Source of the DNA: Gigantopelta aegis | Lineage: Eukaryota; Mollusca; Gastropoda; Neomphalida; Peltospiridae | Length of the DNA: 64,000 bases | Direction of reading: 5' to 3' | NCBI RefSeq assembly: GCF_016097555.1 | Contig: NC_054702.1 | Span: 75,784,679 to 75,848,678 of the forward strand | Part shown: positions 35,451 through 47,540 of the stretch, piece by piece | How positions within the stretch are numbered: the first letter of the stretch is position 1 | How the letters are laid out: each line of letters starts with the position of its first letter | Made by a program: the position numbers and the translations under genes | The notes under the pieces: model-generated | Database searches by the model: none | Seen by the model: only the letters and a program-made list of their open reading frames with translations | Told to the model about the DNA's origin: nothing

Positions 35451-37461
35451 TTAAATAACAGACGAGAAATCAAAGAATTTATTGATCAACTCATAAAGTT
35501 GATTTCATAGGAATCAAAGTCTTAACCATCTAAATGTGTTAGGCGCACACACAATTGGCCATAACATATGTGCATCATACATAAAATATGCTACCAAAAT
35601 CAATGTCCATAAATTGTATGTGTGTAAAAAACACATAGGGTGATATTTTCTGTATTCGGGATGATATCGTATAAATGTTTTTTTTGCGCGTTGCAGCTCG
35701 TAAAATAAAACACGTGCTGTGGTTTTCTTAAAATTGACATTGCCATTTCACTCGTCTTTAACCGCGTTTGTGGTTAATGGAAATAAACATTTACTTAGTA
35801 TGTGTCTGCACCTAAGAGCATTCTAACAAATAATCAACTACGTGCTGCACGATTTCGCTCCATACTACTTCAGTAACAGTTTCCAAATTCTTATCATCAT
35901 TTCACTGAGGAAATATTCAAATTTTAAACACCCGTGATATAAAAAAAACATTATGAAATGAGCACGCATTAAATAGTTTTACATATATACTGATCTTGAT
36001 TTTAATTTTGTTGTTTTTAAGTTTTATCCTCCTCAGAAAGTTTTTAGCAAATGGCAAGGTTAAGAGCCCTGATTCAACAGGCATTCGCTATACTACTATT
36101 TTTTATAAAAACAATTTTAATTCTCCAGATAAAAATGTATGTAACTTTTATACAATAAAAATAGTAATTTGTGACGAAAAAAAAAGTCATTTAATTTCTC
36201 CTAAAAGTAGATACATTTCTGCAAGATTTTTTTCTCAGGACAATCTTTCGGAGAAAGAGTCAGAAATCCTGGCGGGTACCTGTGAACAAGGCAAGGGGAT
36301 TGGAGGGGGCTGTTCTCTAAATAAAGAGGGTGTAAACAGGTTTAACCTAGCATTAGCGGAAACACGTAAAGTACACTGCAGTTAATCTCGCTCTCTGTGT
36401 ACACTAGGCGAAAATTAGCCATCCCATGCAAAAGAATGAGCGACTCTACCCGCTCTCACATTGGTGGCATTTATAAAATGCCCGCAAAGCGATCAGGGAC
36501 CCAAATTGACTCTTGAAGACGGCTAATGCCGAGACAAGGTGAAGACGGGTATCGCCACCGATTCAACACGGTCGCTCGGGGCAAGAGGTACACGCCGGGC
36601 GGGTCGTGTGTGTGTGGTATTGGCTTTTAAATGCACCGCAAACAAAAAGACTCGTCCCGACAGCCGATATACACACATTGTACAACACAAACTATGTGAC
36701 GGCGATAGCTACTTATATCAAATATGCCATGGAGAAAGCGCTTTGTCCATATCATTATGAGCGCGACCGTGCACGGGATTTTGCGTGGGAGATGGCATCG
36801 GTGGTGGTGGTGGTAGTGATGGGGGAGCGGATGTGACGGTGATATTTAGAAATGCCAGTGTTACTTTGCTTTTTTTTTTCGCCAGAAGAATGGTGATTGT
36901 CTAATTTAAATATACTTGTTTCACAGTTAGACCTAAACACTTGATGAGCTTTCAACTGAGACATACTACCTCCAAGCGTAGACAAATGTGTGGAATGTTC
37001 AGTTAAAAAACAACTGTTCCAGAAATGATCAAATGGAGGTTGAGATAGTGAATGCTAATTTATTTGGCATTGCTTACAGTAAAAATATAAAATAATATAG
37101 CTGAGCTCACCACCCACACATAAATATAAATTCATCCACTCAGAAGATTTCTGGAATACACCTAAACTGACAACGTTGCTAATATGACCCCCCCCCCCCA
37201 CCCCCCCCCTAAAAAAAACAAAAAAACAAAAAACAACAACTAAAAAACTAAAAAAGAAAAAAACTAAACTAAACTAAATGAGAAACTTGACCCCATTTTT
37301 TGTCCAGTTTACCAATTACCGGTAGATAGCACCTTTAACATGCTAGTTTGGTTTATTTGGGTCCTTGTACTGTATATCTACTTTACATTTACTCCTGTAC
37401 ATTATGCATTTACTCCTGTGCATATTATGAATGCTCAAAGGCCAGTAGGCCTATTGCAATA

Positions 37462-37465
<4 letters not shown>

Positions 37466-37513
<48 letters not shown>
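37466..37513. repeat. (TA)n microsatellite
   Basis: About 24 pure TA units. Confidence 0.95.
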
Positions 37514-37515
<2 letters not shown>

Positions 37516-38048
37516 TATTAAAAAGCAATATACAGTTTATTTTCTAAAGCACACGCATAAGATAAACATACAATTACATGGTCTAAGAACAAAGAGGCTC
37601 CAAAAATATAACATACATGTACATGTACTAAGAAAAAGAACAATGGCCAGTAATTGACATGTAATATACTACAACAAAGAACGAACGACTGTTTAATAAC
37701 ACCCTATTACGGGCAACATTAAAGATAATATATTTCTTTGGTCATAGTATTATGAATCTATATAGAGCTATGGTAAATAAGTTTATTAAAATTTTGAATA
37801 CCCCCCTCCAACAAAGAAAGATTTTACTTAAATATACAAGACATATACCATGTCAAAAAATATAAGCCTGACAAGACAGCACATGCCACGCATACTGATA
37901 TTCCGAGGGGGTTTGATCCTATGAAAATAACAATGCGCCTCTAATTAACATCAAACATTGATGCTCTTGAAATAATAAATGAAATATATAACAAAGAATG
38001 ATATTCCTGAAATGAACCACTACAAAGAATGATGCCCTTATATATACA

Positions 38049-38077
38049 TGTGTGTGTGTGTATGTATGCGTGTGTGT

Positions 38078-38108
<31 letters not shown>

Positions 38109-38113
38109 CGTGC
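38049..38113. repeat. (GT)n microsatellite
   Basis: GT repeats with GC and AT interruptions. Confidence 0.93.
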
Positions 38114-38439
38114 GTATACACATACATGTATATACACTATGAAACAAAAACCCAAGTGATGTGCCTGAAATCTAGGACAAGAAATATATTACGACAAAGA
38201 CCGATACGTCAGAAATATTAATGTATATGTTATACACCGGGATAAAGAGCGATTCCATATATAGATACGACACGCAATATACAGCACTTGGTGAAATATA
38301 GGATACAACACGTGTATAATATATTAAGGGGTTGACACGACTACTCAAGCCGAGCGGAAATACTTGCATAAAGCTGATTGCTATTGGTTGTCTGATCAAT
38401 ATGAAATGATACCAGTCTTTTCAAGATCTTGTTGCAATC

Positions 38440-39010
38440 AACAAATCACCGAGGACCGGCGCTCGCGCGGGACTCTATCGAGAAAATACATTAAAGATAT
38501 GAGAATATGAAAATTTAATGTACATTAGAGGAAGTAAATGGCCGCCCGACGACATAAACTTGACTTTGATACGAAGACAGAGGGCTGGAGCCACGAGAGA
38601 CGCGGATAGGTGAGGGGAGTGGTTTGCGATCGCTTCGCCAATACTCTCAGCTTCCATCTCATCGTCGGCAAATATTGAGCCAGAGTGATTAAGATGAGTT
38701 GGACAAATAGCACAATGATTTATACAGACACTGTCGCTTCTGCCGATAATGGACATCAAACAATCGTGCAAGCGGATTCCATCAAATGAATCAAAAGAGA
38801 TAAAGTCATCCATCCAGCCTTGAGGATAGAGCCCGTATTTGCCCTATTAATATTTAAGAAATTCCGCCCCACAGGAATAGCATTCATTTGGAGATAGACA
38901 TAAAACGAGCCATTGCTCGCTGGTGTCCACCCGGCAAATTGTTGTACGTCCTCGCATTTACCTGAGTTCACACGCGCGACCAAATAGGAAATGATTTCTT
39001 CAACTCCCCC
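38440..39010. promoter_or_regulatory. Candidate regulatory island in prox intron 4
   Basis: A long stretch of balanced composition with many varied motifs, e.g. GATGAGTTGGACAAATAG, a TCF-like ATCAAAAG and a CArG-like CCAAATAGGA. Overlapping open frames of 60-110 codons on the minus strand match no family I know. Regulatory sequence is the best guess. Confidence 0.3.
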
Positions 39011-39717
39011 GAGACTCGTAGACAAATAGCGTCAAGCCTGACTTTTAAACAATGATGATGCTACATCCGTGTAATTAAGGTATCCACGCTAAACATCCAG
39101 AGAATGCAAATCTCCACCGTCGCGGACACAAATCCCGGGTTAAGTTTTATGCACCGCTATACGAGTTAATGGCTTACAGTCTGTTGAAACACCTACCCGA
39201 GGTGCTAAACCTCTATTGTAGTCTAGACGTACGCCGGTTACTAAAAGGCTTTTAGGTAAAATTAATTATCTTATTATCCAAGTAAATATATACAAATAAA
39301 TCTTTTTTCTTCTTCAAAGACATTGTTTATAGCAAGTCCAAATGTATCTATAAAGCCTACTGTACCAATACTTAAACTTTTTACATATTTATTTTCATCT
39401 TTTTTTTCCACCGAAAAATGTAAAACCCGCCTAATATTGTATGACGCAGCACATCATACAGGGTGGTCCATCAATGTGAGTATGTCGCCAACCCTTAGTT
39501 AGTACCAGTCTATCGGTGAGAATGTCCTTTTATCCACTTTTGAAGAGACTGTCATGAGTTGGTTGCCACTGTAGTTACTTCCGACAAATAGAGCTTATTT
39601 AATGATTTAAACTACATATTAAATCACGTTCTGGATTAGATAGTAGTGTGTATTTATCCGGTGTGCTCCTGGTCAGCCTAATGTTTGTAAGACTAGTAAC
39701 TCAAACTTCATTTACTT

Positions 39718-39740
39718 ACACACACACACAGACACACACA

Positions 39741-39780
<40 letters not shown>

Positions 39781-39992
39781 TATATATATATACATATATT
39801 CGTAAGTACGAAATTATTGTGCGGTCAAGTCCAATTTGGGATAGTATACAAACGTTGGGACAACCAGAAACATATTGGATATACAGACATTGGTGTTCTA
39901 AACAAGATTAAGTATTTAATATGTAATTTTGGTTACTGGAAATATTGTTTTTGTTGGAAAAATTATACGATGGCAACACACTGTCTTTAAAT
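39718..39992 (+). repeat. (CA)n(TA)n microsatellite and repeat C copy
   Basis: (CA)n and (TA)n lead directly into TTCGTAAGTACGAAATTATT, then AGAAACATATTGGATATACA and TTCTAAACAAGATTAAGTAT, the middle and end of repeat C. Confidence 0.7.
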
Positions 39993-41046
39993 TTGGGTAC
40001 ATAGACATTCTCACTTCACTGTAACTTTTAGACCTTCGTTCAAAATTTTATGTCGAAATTACTTTGTTTTTTTTAATATTATTAGCTAAAGTAGTGTCGA
40101 AAATAGAATAAAAATGATTTTCGTCAATTATTTCTTTCATATTAAACTGACAAGTAAGTATTTTGTAAATACCTATTTAATGATACTCTACCTAATTTAG
40201 CATTTACTTGTTTGGGCTCTCATTGATGTACAAGGTGGCGTTTACTCTTGAAATTAAAATAAAGATGTCAGTAAACAGGAGATTTATGACCTTTATTGGA
40301 ACAGACTATAACACATTTTGATCGATATGTGTCAATTTCATTTACCCTGAAACAAACTTTTAATTTAAAACTGCAAGATAACTGATTATTTTGAATTGCA
40401 GCATAAATTATTAATTTTGACCATCATATTTAATAAATATAAATTCAATATACATACAGTAGAAATTTACACAACCTTGCAACCACTTAAAGGTGATGTA
40501 TCAGAAGTTATATGTGAGCATCTGTTTGTGATAAAGATTCTCCAATAAAAATGTAATTTCTACTAGTAGATATAATAATTTCCTATAATCATCTATGGGC
40601 ATATAGTTAAAGGTGTAGTCATTAAATGTTAAAGCAAAATTTAATAAAAACATGATTTGCAATAGCTGTCATTATGCAACTTTTAGATAGCACCTTTAAT
40701 ACTGGAAAATTGATCAGAAACTCAAAATGGTTCATGACAGTTTTGTTCAAATGTTACTTATAAATGTCTACAAATATTTAGTTTTGGAGAGGAATAGGGG
40801 TAAACCATCATCAGAAACGGTCCGACGAAAATCATTTTTATTCTATTTCCGACAGCACTATAGTCCGATCCTCTCTTCTTTCTGTCATTTATTTTTGGAC
40901 TGTCATTCTAAAATGCTCCAAATTATATAAATATTCGGCCAAACAGTCAATTCCTTTTATTTTTGGCTTGTTAACTTTTTATTTTATTTTTAAAAATTCT
41001 ATTAACTTTTTACTAATTGCTATTTTCAAAATACTGCCCATTTCCA

Positions 41047-41175
41047 ACTCTACCCCCCCCCCCCCCCCCCCCCCCCCCCTTCTGTCCCGGACCCAGTCAC
41101 TGGCGAAGTCAGATATTGGTCCCGGGAGAGACGTGCTTGAATCTTAATTGGATATAGACACGTTAATCTAATTCA
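41047..41175 (+). repeat. Repeat G, second copy
   Basis: A C27 run at 41053, CTGTCCCGGACC and its inverted partner GGTCCCGGGAG, then AGACGTGCTTGAATC and ACGTTAATCTAA. Confidence 0.7.
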
Positions 41176-41460
41176 ACTTCACTGTAAACTTGGTAATAAC
41201 CATGCATTTATTGTTACATACAGTTGGCTTATATGAACAGAATGCAGAAATAGTATAAGTTTATGTACTTTACTACAATACGTATCCGCCCCTGGACTCG
41301 ATCACTGAGGTTGAGCCCAAGGGTAACGTGCCTGTATCTTTTGAGGATAGGAACATCTCGATGGGTTCTCTGTCCCATACACGACAAGAGGTAGTCATGT
41401 GTTCAGATTTGGAGCACATGTCCAAATACGTTTTATGCACGCTACCCAAAAGGAAGGAAG

Positions 41461-41616
41461 GAACTTTTATATGCACCATCCCATGGGCAGGATAGCACAT
41501 ACCACGGCCTTTGATATACCAGTCGTGGTACACTGGATGGAGCGAGAAATAGCCCAATGGGCCCACTGACGGGGATCGATCCCAAACCGACCGCGCATCA
41601 AGCGAGCGCTTTACCT
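41461..41616 (-). mobile_element. SINE A fragment
   Basis: GGAACTTTTATATGCACCAT through the core to CAAGCGAGCGCTTTACC; the tail is missing. A family C fragment follows at 41627-41735. Confidence 0.85.
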
Positions 41617-42216
41617 TAACAAGACAATATATTTAGCGTGTAATTTTAATTGTTAAAAAGGCTCTGGTACTCAGACACATTTTACAATAGCAACAAACTC
41701 AGAACAGTTCCTCTAAGGGAAACGTCTGTAAAGAAGCTTCAAGCATTTCGTTAGAATACGAACATGTAGTAAACTTTGACGTGCCGTGAATCAGTACCTG
41801 ATGTAATTACAGAGTACATATTTTATTTTCTCTGCAACCTGCGCAATTAAATACTTCTACAATACATTTATTCTAACCTTAACAATCTGTTACATGCGGG
41901 ATGGGAGAGTATATAAATGGATCTTTCGCAAGTTGGCGTGAGTTGTTTACAAAACGGTATGAGATTCCAAGCTTTGATTAATTGTTCACAATTCAAAGTT
42001 TTTCGTTGTGTGTTTTTTTCTGCGGGATTTTAATGTTTTTTGTTTGTTTGTTTAGTTTTTTTCAGATAATTGGGGGCCGTATAAATATAATTTGTACCCA
42101 TGAATAAATCTTTTTCAAAAGCAGTCTGGCCATCATGCACACGTGCCACACTCAACTGGATGCGGGCATCCAAGGATACACTCGTTACAGCACCTGTGTA
42201 CGGTTCAAATTTGTAT

Positions 42217-42497
42217 TTGTTAACGTCATCACTTGAGCACACTGATTAATTAATTATCGGCTATTGGATGTCAAACATTTAATAATTTTGACAAGCAACT
42301 TTGTCTTTAGAGGTAAGCCGCAACATTTTTCCAGTAGCAGTAAAATATATTTTAACTGCAATTTCTCCAACAAGACCAAACATACCACGGCCTTTGATAT
42401 ACCAGTCGTGGGGTATCGGTTGGGACGAGAGGAAAACCAGTCAGAGAATGGGTCTACCGAGACGGTTCGATCCTTGGACCCAACCACCTCAGACTAG
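42217..42497 (-). mobile_element. Diverged SINE with a different head
   Basis: Tail ATTAATTATCGGCTATTGGA and core CCACGGCCTTTGATATACCA. The head (GGTCTACCGAGACGGTTCG) differs from SINE A and B. It abuts the exon-derived array. Confidence 0.75.
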
Positions 42498-42534
42498 ACT
42501 GAGCTAGTTTCCGGACTAGTTTTAAAGAGACAAG

Positions 42535-43022
42535 CTACTGAACAACTTGACTGGGTGAGAGGTTTTGTTCAAGTTGAACTTCACATCAGACTAGTTTTAA
42601 AGAGACAAACTCTCACCTGAAGTTACTGAACCACTTGACTAGCTGAGCCGTGTTGTTCTTGTTGAATTTCACATCAGACTAGTTTTAAAGAGACAAACTC
42701 TCACCTAAGTTACTAAACCACTTGACTGGGTGAGAGGTTTTGTTCTAGTTGAACTTCACATCAGACTAGTTTTAAAGAGACAAACTACTGAACCACTTGA
42801 CTGGGTGAGAGGTTTTGTTCAAGTTGAACTTCACATCAGACTAGTTTTAAAGAGACAAATTCTCACCTGAAGTTACTGGACCACTTGACTGGGTGAGAGG
42901 TTTTGTTCTAGTTGAACTTCACATCAGACTAGTTTTAAAGAGACAAACTACTGAACCACTTGACTAACTGAGAGGTTTTGTTCTAGTTGAACTTCACATC
43001 AGACTAGTTTTAAAGAGACAAA
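42535..43022 (-). repeat. Six tandem copies of prox exon 4 3' end plus donor
   Basis: Units are 42535-42609 (75 bp), 42610-42697 (88), 42698-42784 (87), 42785-42859 (75), 42860-42947 (88) and 42948-43022 (75), directly followed by the real exon 4 end. Each carries sequence matching the exon from CTGATGTGAAG to the end, joined to about 20 bp of intron (ACTAGTTTTAAAGAGACAAA on the plus strand). The 88-bp type keeps the donor CTTCAG|GTGAG (the third unit has lost one base beside it); the 75-bp type lacks exactly the 13 bp containing the donor. Unit 2 is nearly identical to the exon; the others share a block of changes (GGGTGAGAGGTTTTG). Confidence 0.92.
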
Positions 43023-43029
43023 CTCTCAC

Positions 43030-43179
43030 CTGAAGTTACTGAACCACTTGACTAGCTGAGCTGTGTTGTTCTTGTTGAACTTCACATCAGGGAAGTAGAT
43101 CTTCAGAATGGCGGAACTCGGGTACCGGACGTAGAAAAACATCAGTTTCGCTTTGCGCAGGTGCATAGGTGTCAGAGTA
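43030..43179 (-). CDS. prox: Prospero homeodomain exon
   Basis: This 150-bp exon encodes residues 544-592 with one base of residue 543 and two of residue 593. The acceptor is TATCACACCAG|T and the donor CTTCAG|GTGAG. The peptide begins [20 protein letters not shown] and ends [11 protein letters not shown]: the divergent homeodomain of the Prospero family, with the helix-3 core WFSNF in place of the usual WFQNRR. It closely resembles arthropod Prospero over its whole length, including [15 protein letters not shown]. Just upstream the frame meets a TGA, so no other in-frame acceptor fits. Its last bases, donor included, are the source of the tandem array at 42535-43022. Confidence 0.97.
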
Positions 43180-43529
43180 CTGGTGTGATATCAGTTAAGG
43201 AAAAACCGTTTGTTTCACAGACATACATGATATCAATTCACATACACAACTATAAAAAGTTTTATTACATTTAAAATCGTATGTTTGTACAAGAAGAGTG
43301 CAAGAAATGTTTCGACAAAATGCGTATGAAGTGATCATAAAGTGGGTTACGTCTAGTAAATGTAAAGGAAAAATATTAATATATAGGGAATAACTTACCT
43401 ACAGCATGTTGTTTAAATGACGTATGTGGCTATTAAACTCAAGGTGAAAACCCACAGTTTTCTTATTTTTCATCACGTTTGGTTAAAAAGCCTGATGTAC
43501 ATGAAGTGTATAGAAATTGGGTGTCTAAC

Positions 43530-43603
43530 TCTGTGTGTGTGCGTGCGTGTGTGTCTGTGTCTGTGTGTGTGAGAGAGACAGAGAAAGAGAGAGAGGGAGA
43601 CAG

Positions 43604-43649
<46 letters not shown>
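43530..43649 (+). repeat. (GT)(GA)(CA)(GA) compound microsatellite
   Basis: Dinucleotide runs in series; the neighbouring open frame is artefactual. Confidence 0.93.
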
Positions 43650-43651
<2 letters not shown>

Positions 43652-46600
43652 GGGCAGGATGAATGAAAATGTAAGTTAAATAAGTTGTCTTTTAAAAAAT
43701 ACTTATTCTATTTCCATATAATCAAACTGTACTTCCCTAAAATTCAATTACACTGTTAGCGATACACTGGTTTTTATGCTTTATAAACCTGATCGTTTAT
43801 TATTCAAGGGGAGCTATATCATATACAACCTAACAGTTCCACAGTGAACATACAAGTCTACAACCTACATATTTATTCCTTTGTATTGTCTGAATATATT
43901 GAATCACCTTATGCTGGCCGTATCTACTCCGTAATACGATATACATATTGAATATGGAAGATCCCAACTTAACACTTTCGCATATATACATAATACATGT
44001 GCGTGAATCATCCCTATCATTCTTAGCTTGTCAATCACGTGTGCGCTGTGCTACTAAAGCTGCCACACAGGTGATATCTTATAGCATGCGTTGCATCCTA
44101 CACATTGCAACATGTTGCAAAGTGGATTTTTAAAATCTAAATGGCCAGCAGATCTAAGCTACAGTCGCTGTAGCCGATATATATCACAAAGATTTATTAT
44201 TAAAATGAATGTTAATCTTTTTTCGCTTTTCAATTAAATCCCCTTTTTCGCCAGCAAGCGAAGATACTTATCAATAAACTCTTAACTATATAGCGACCGA
44301 TCTCTTCGGTATTAAATCTAATAGTTCTGTCATAAATCCATTGTGTCGGGATGAAAGGCCGACATCAGCTGTTGCATTCTTATTTTGTATTCGCGGTGCC
44401 ACGGACTTAATTGCAAATACATTAAAAACAAGTGTTCAGGCTCCGGAAGGTTTCGCTCCAAGCGATTGGTTCAGGTTGGGCAAAACCCGGAAAGATTCGG
44501 AGCTCTCCGAAGTACAAAGTGTTATAAGAAGTGTGAAACCCAGCGATCGCTCGTCCTGCGCTGCCCCACCTGTTGCAAAGGTGGCAGCGAGGCCTGGCGC
44601 CTCCTCGGGCCACTTTCTGGATTGGAACAAAGTCTCCATTGATTAAGGATTCTACATTTACCTAAAGCAACCTGTCGCATCGTTATCTATGATATTAGAA
44701 ATGAAACAAAAGACGCGCAGCCAACAGCTGGCGCACCTACGAAATTGAACTGACACCGAAACGTATAACTAATGTTGCTTATCGCATATATCACCAAGTT
44801 TTCATCACGCGGCCTCATCCTGTTGTCTTCTGCCACAGCCAACTGTAGAAAGCTGCCGAGCGGAATAAACTATTATCTTCAATCCGAAATCTGCAGTATA
44901 TTGAATCGTTTGTCGTGCCACGCATTAGGAGATCAAAGACTGTTACAGCATAATTACCCATACAGTGCTCCGCTGCCACAACTGAATGGCAGTGTTTTCT
45001 GTTAACAATAGTTTGTAGGAAATATGCGCTTTCCATTAAATATATACGTACAAACGAGATTTAAACAAAAATGAATATGAACCACACAAGCTCATACTCC
45101 ATTCCAGAACAATCTGTATTCAAACACAAACTACTGCTAGCTTGCAGAATTTTCTATCCACAAACTCGCCCAAGGTTATGAGTTTACCGTCATTGTGAAA
45201 TGTTTTTAACGAATACAATTACACAAGAAACATTAAATAGTTGGAAACATCTTACAATGGTAACAAACCCAGGATTGTCTCTTTAAATCTTAAACAAGAA
45301 TTTGAAGTAAATTGTGATTAAATTTATAACTTTGGGTTAATTATAAACTCACAAACAATTTTGTGCACGACTGAAAGGTGATTTTAGTGGCATTTTACAA
45401 AATTCAAAACGATTAGTAATCCTAAAAAGACAGTGATCATAATTAGATAAAGATAAATAATTTAAAAAAATCTAAAACAGTTTCGGCAAACAATTGAAAA
45501 CCATATTATGCGAATGAAATCTTGACACCACATAATGGAAATCAACATGACAAGGCTGGCACAATACGCTAGAATTAAATATTAAGTTTGATCAGTGTGA
45601 CAGTATTGGGTTAAAATGGCCGTCGTTGTTTTGCGAGACTTCATCCATCTCATGACACTATTAAGCGGCGGGTTGGGGCGACTTGCATCAATCAAAAGAC
45701 AGCTCCCAGAAACACCAAAGGGAAGGAAACAGTTATGTCCACGACTGTGCTGCTTTAATATGCCAAACACAATATATTATTGCCACTTTTGTAATTAATA
45801 ACACGTTGCCCTGTCGATAGAAGCAGAACTACTAGGACACAGTGCGCTGCAGTTGAACATACAGTTAAGTGGTAATTATTTTAGGTTCTTCAGGTTTTAA
45901 CATTAATACCTAGTTGGAAAGATAGTATCATGCTAATAAATAATCTTACAGCAACCATGTGCTCAGTCAGTTTATTTTGAAAACGACTTTAAATGCAAAA
46001 TAAGTTTGTCTTCTTTAGTTGTTGTTTTAAAGAATTTAAGCACCTCATATTAGGTGTAGTCATGTCAGAGAACATCTTAGTTTTAAGTTCCACCATTAGT
46101 CCAATCACTGTCATTTCTACATAGCCCCAAAACAAAATTTGTAGTAAACTTTTATATCTTTAGTAGCATGCTGTGTGTCTCATTAGCACTTATATATATT
46201 ACAATTCTGTCTGATTCCAAGCCCACATAAAGGCATGACCTGTTGCACAGCTCAATTTTACTTCAAGATTTCCTAACAATCAATAATGGTGAAGGGAGAA
46301 ATTTAAAGAAAAACAATTAATTTTAATACCCCTGCAATTAATTAAACTGCCAAGGACCAAATATTGTTGGTTTCCTAAAAGTTAATATAAAGATACTTTA
46401 TTTACTGGTTAATGTTCTGATATAAAACGTTTTTTTTTTAAAAAGCCTATAGAAGTTTCTTGAAATAATTATGTGCTTGAAGGCCATTTTAAACGTAAAA
46501 TTTGACAATGTAGGCCTATTACTATTGGCAATTAATTGTCTTTCTTTATACTAAATACTAGCAGACATAAACTTTCAATTACAAAATACTAATACTCATA

Positions 46601-46719
46601 AACTCTCAATTACTGAATGAGGATTTTCGAATATACCCGTCTACCACCTCCTTTTCCCCCTCCACCACCTTTCTATATTTTCTATCATACCATAACACGT
46701 ATAGAGTGTGGCTGACCCC

Positions 46720-47240
46720 ATCCAATGTGCATCTCCCAATATAAAATCCGGGCTATGCTAATGTCATCCACAACTAGTACAGACTCACAATTCTATGTAC
46801 AACGGACACCGCGTAAAGAGGGCAGTAAAAAAACCCAAAACGTCGGCAAACAGAGACCGGAAGTAATCGTGTCGACAATCTGGTCGGTGTACAAATTACA
46901 AATTCACATTAACGGACGCATTGTTTCCTCCGACAATAGCCCCGTGGCAAGCCGTGTGAAATGTCGGCTAAAGACGGTGATTGTCGAGAACTCTCGTTCA
47001 TCACAAATTCCGTACCAATTGGATTCAGACAACGGCTAAGACAAGCCAGCGCGGTGCTACGGCATGTGCTGCCCACGCCCAGTCAATAACCAGCGATTTT
47101 CTCGTAACGTCAATTATCACCCCAGCGTCGTAATTAAACGTCATCGCTCGCCACCGTCTTACTACTTATACCAGCGATCGGGTCCGCCTTGTAATATTAT
47201 TATCCCAGTTAATCAAGTGTTGAAGGCGCGCTCATGCAGG
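46720..47240. promoter_or_regulatory. Candidate regulatory island in prox intron 3
   Basis: Higher-GC, non-repetitive block with several ATTA-type cores in varied context. Two short open frames on the plus strand have no domain features. Inference only. Confidence 0.28.
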
Positions 47241-47392
47241 AATTAGCGCCAACTTACAGACCAACAGAGTTATAGTCTTGAAGTTTGTCAGTTGATAGGC
47301 CTGCGCGTATTATTATTTTGTAAAAATAAAAAGTGTTTGCTATTCCATGTTAATTGACACAGAAAAAAGATACATGAGCAAATGAAATAAAC

Positions 47393-47540
47393 GATCAACT
47401 AAAATATACAATCAACTAAAATATATAATCAACTGTAATACACAATCAATTGAAATATACGATCAACTGAAATATACGATCAACTGAAATATACGATCAG
47501 CCGTAATATACGATTAACTGAAATATACCATTAACTAAAT
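47393..47540. repeat. 18-bp tandem array, about 8 units
   Basis: Unit AAATATACGATCAACTGA with drifting first copies (ACAATCAACTAAAATATA). Confidence 0.92.

Larger units (their letters stand above)
29860..43029 (-). other. Prox intron 4 (13.2 kb)
   Basis: Contents in order: poly-G at 30205; a family C repeat broken by an A/C-only tract (30598-31025); poly-C/hairpin repeat (31500-31700); GC-richer islands near 31950-32345, 34700-34900, 36230-36840 and 38440-39010; A/C-only tract 35152-35450; (TA)n 37466-37513; (GT)n 38049-38113; (CA)n 39718-39778; family C copy 39800-39992; poly-C repeat 41047-41175; two SINEs (41461-41616 and 42217-42497); and the exon-derived array 42535-43022. I see no second gene inside it. 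Confidence 0.75.

Noticed and set aside
35996..36385. 129-codon plus-strand open frame
   Set aside because: AT-rich first half, no clear ATG-started protein and no family resemblance.
38475..39025. Overlapping minus-strand open frames of 62-112 codons
   Set aside because: Mutually overlapping frames without motif or splice support; unlikely to be exons.
44341..44646. 101-codon plus-strand open frame inside prox intron 3
   Set aside because: Fairly GC-rich but no domain, no splice context and several overlapping frames on both strands; kept only as part of a possible regulatory island.
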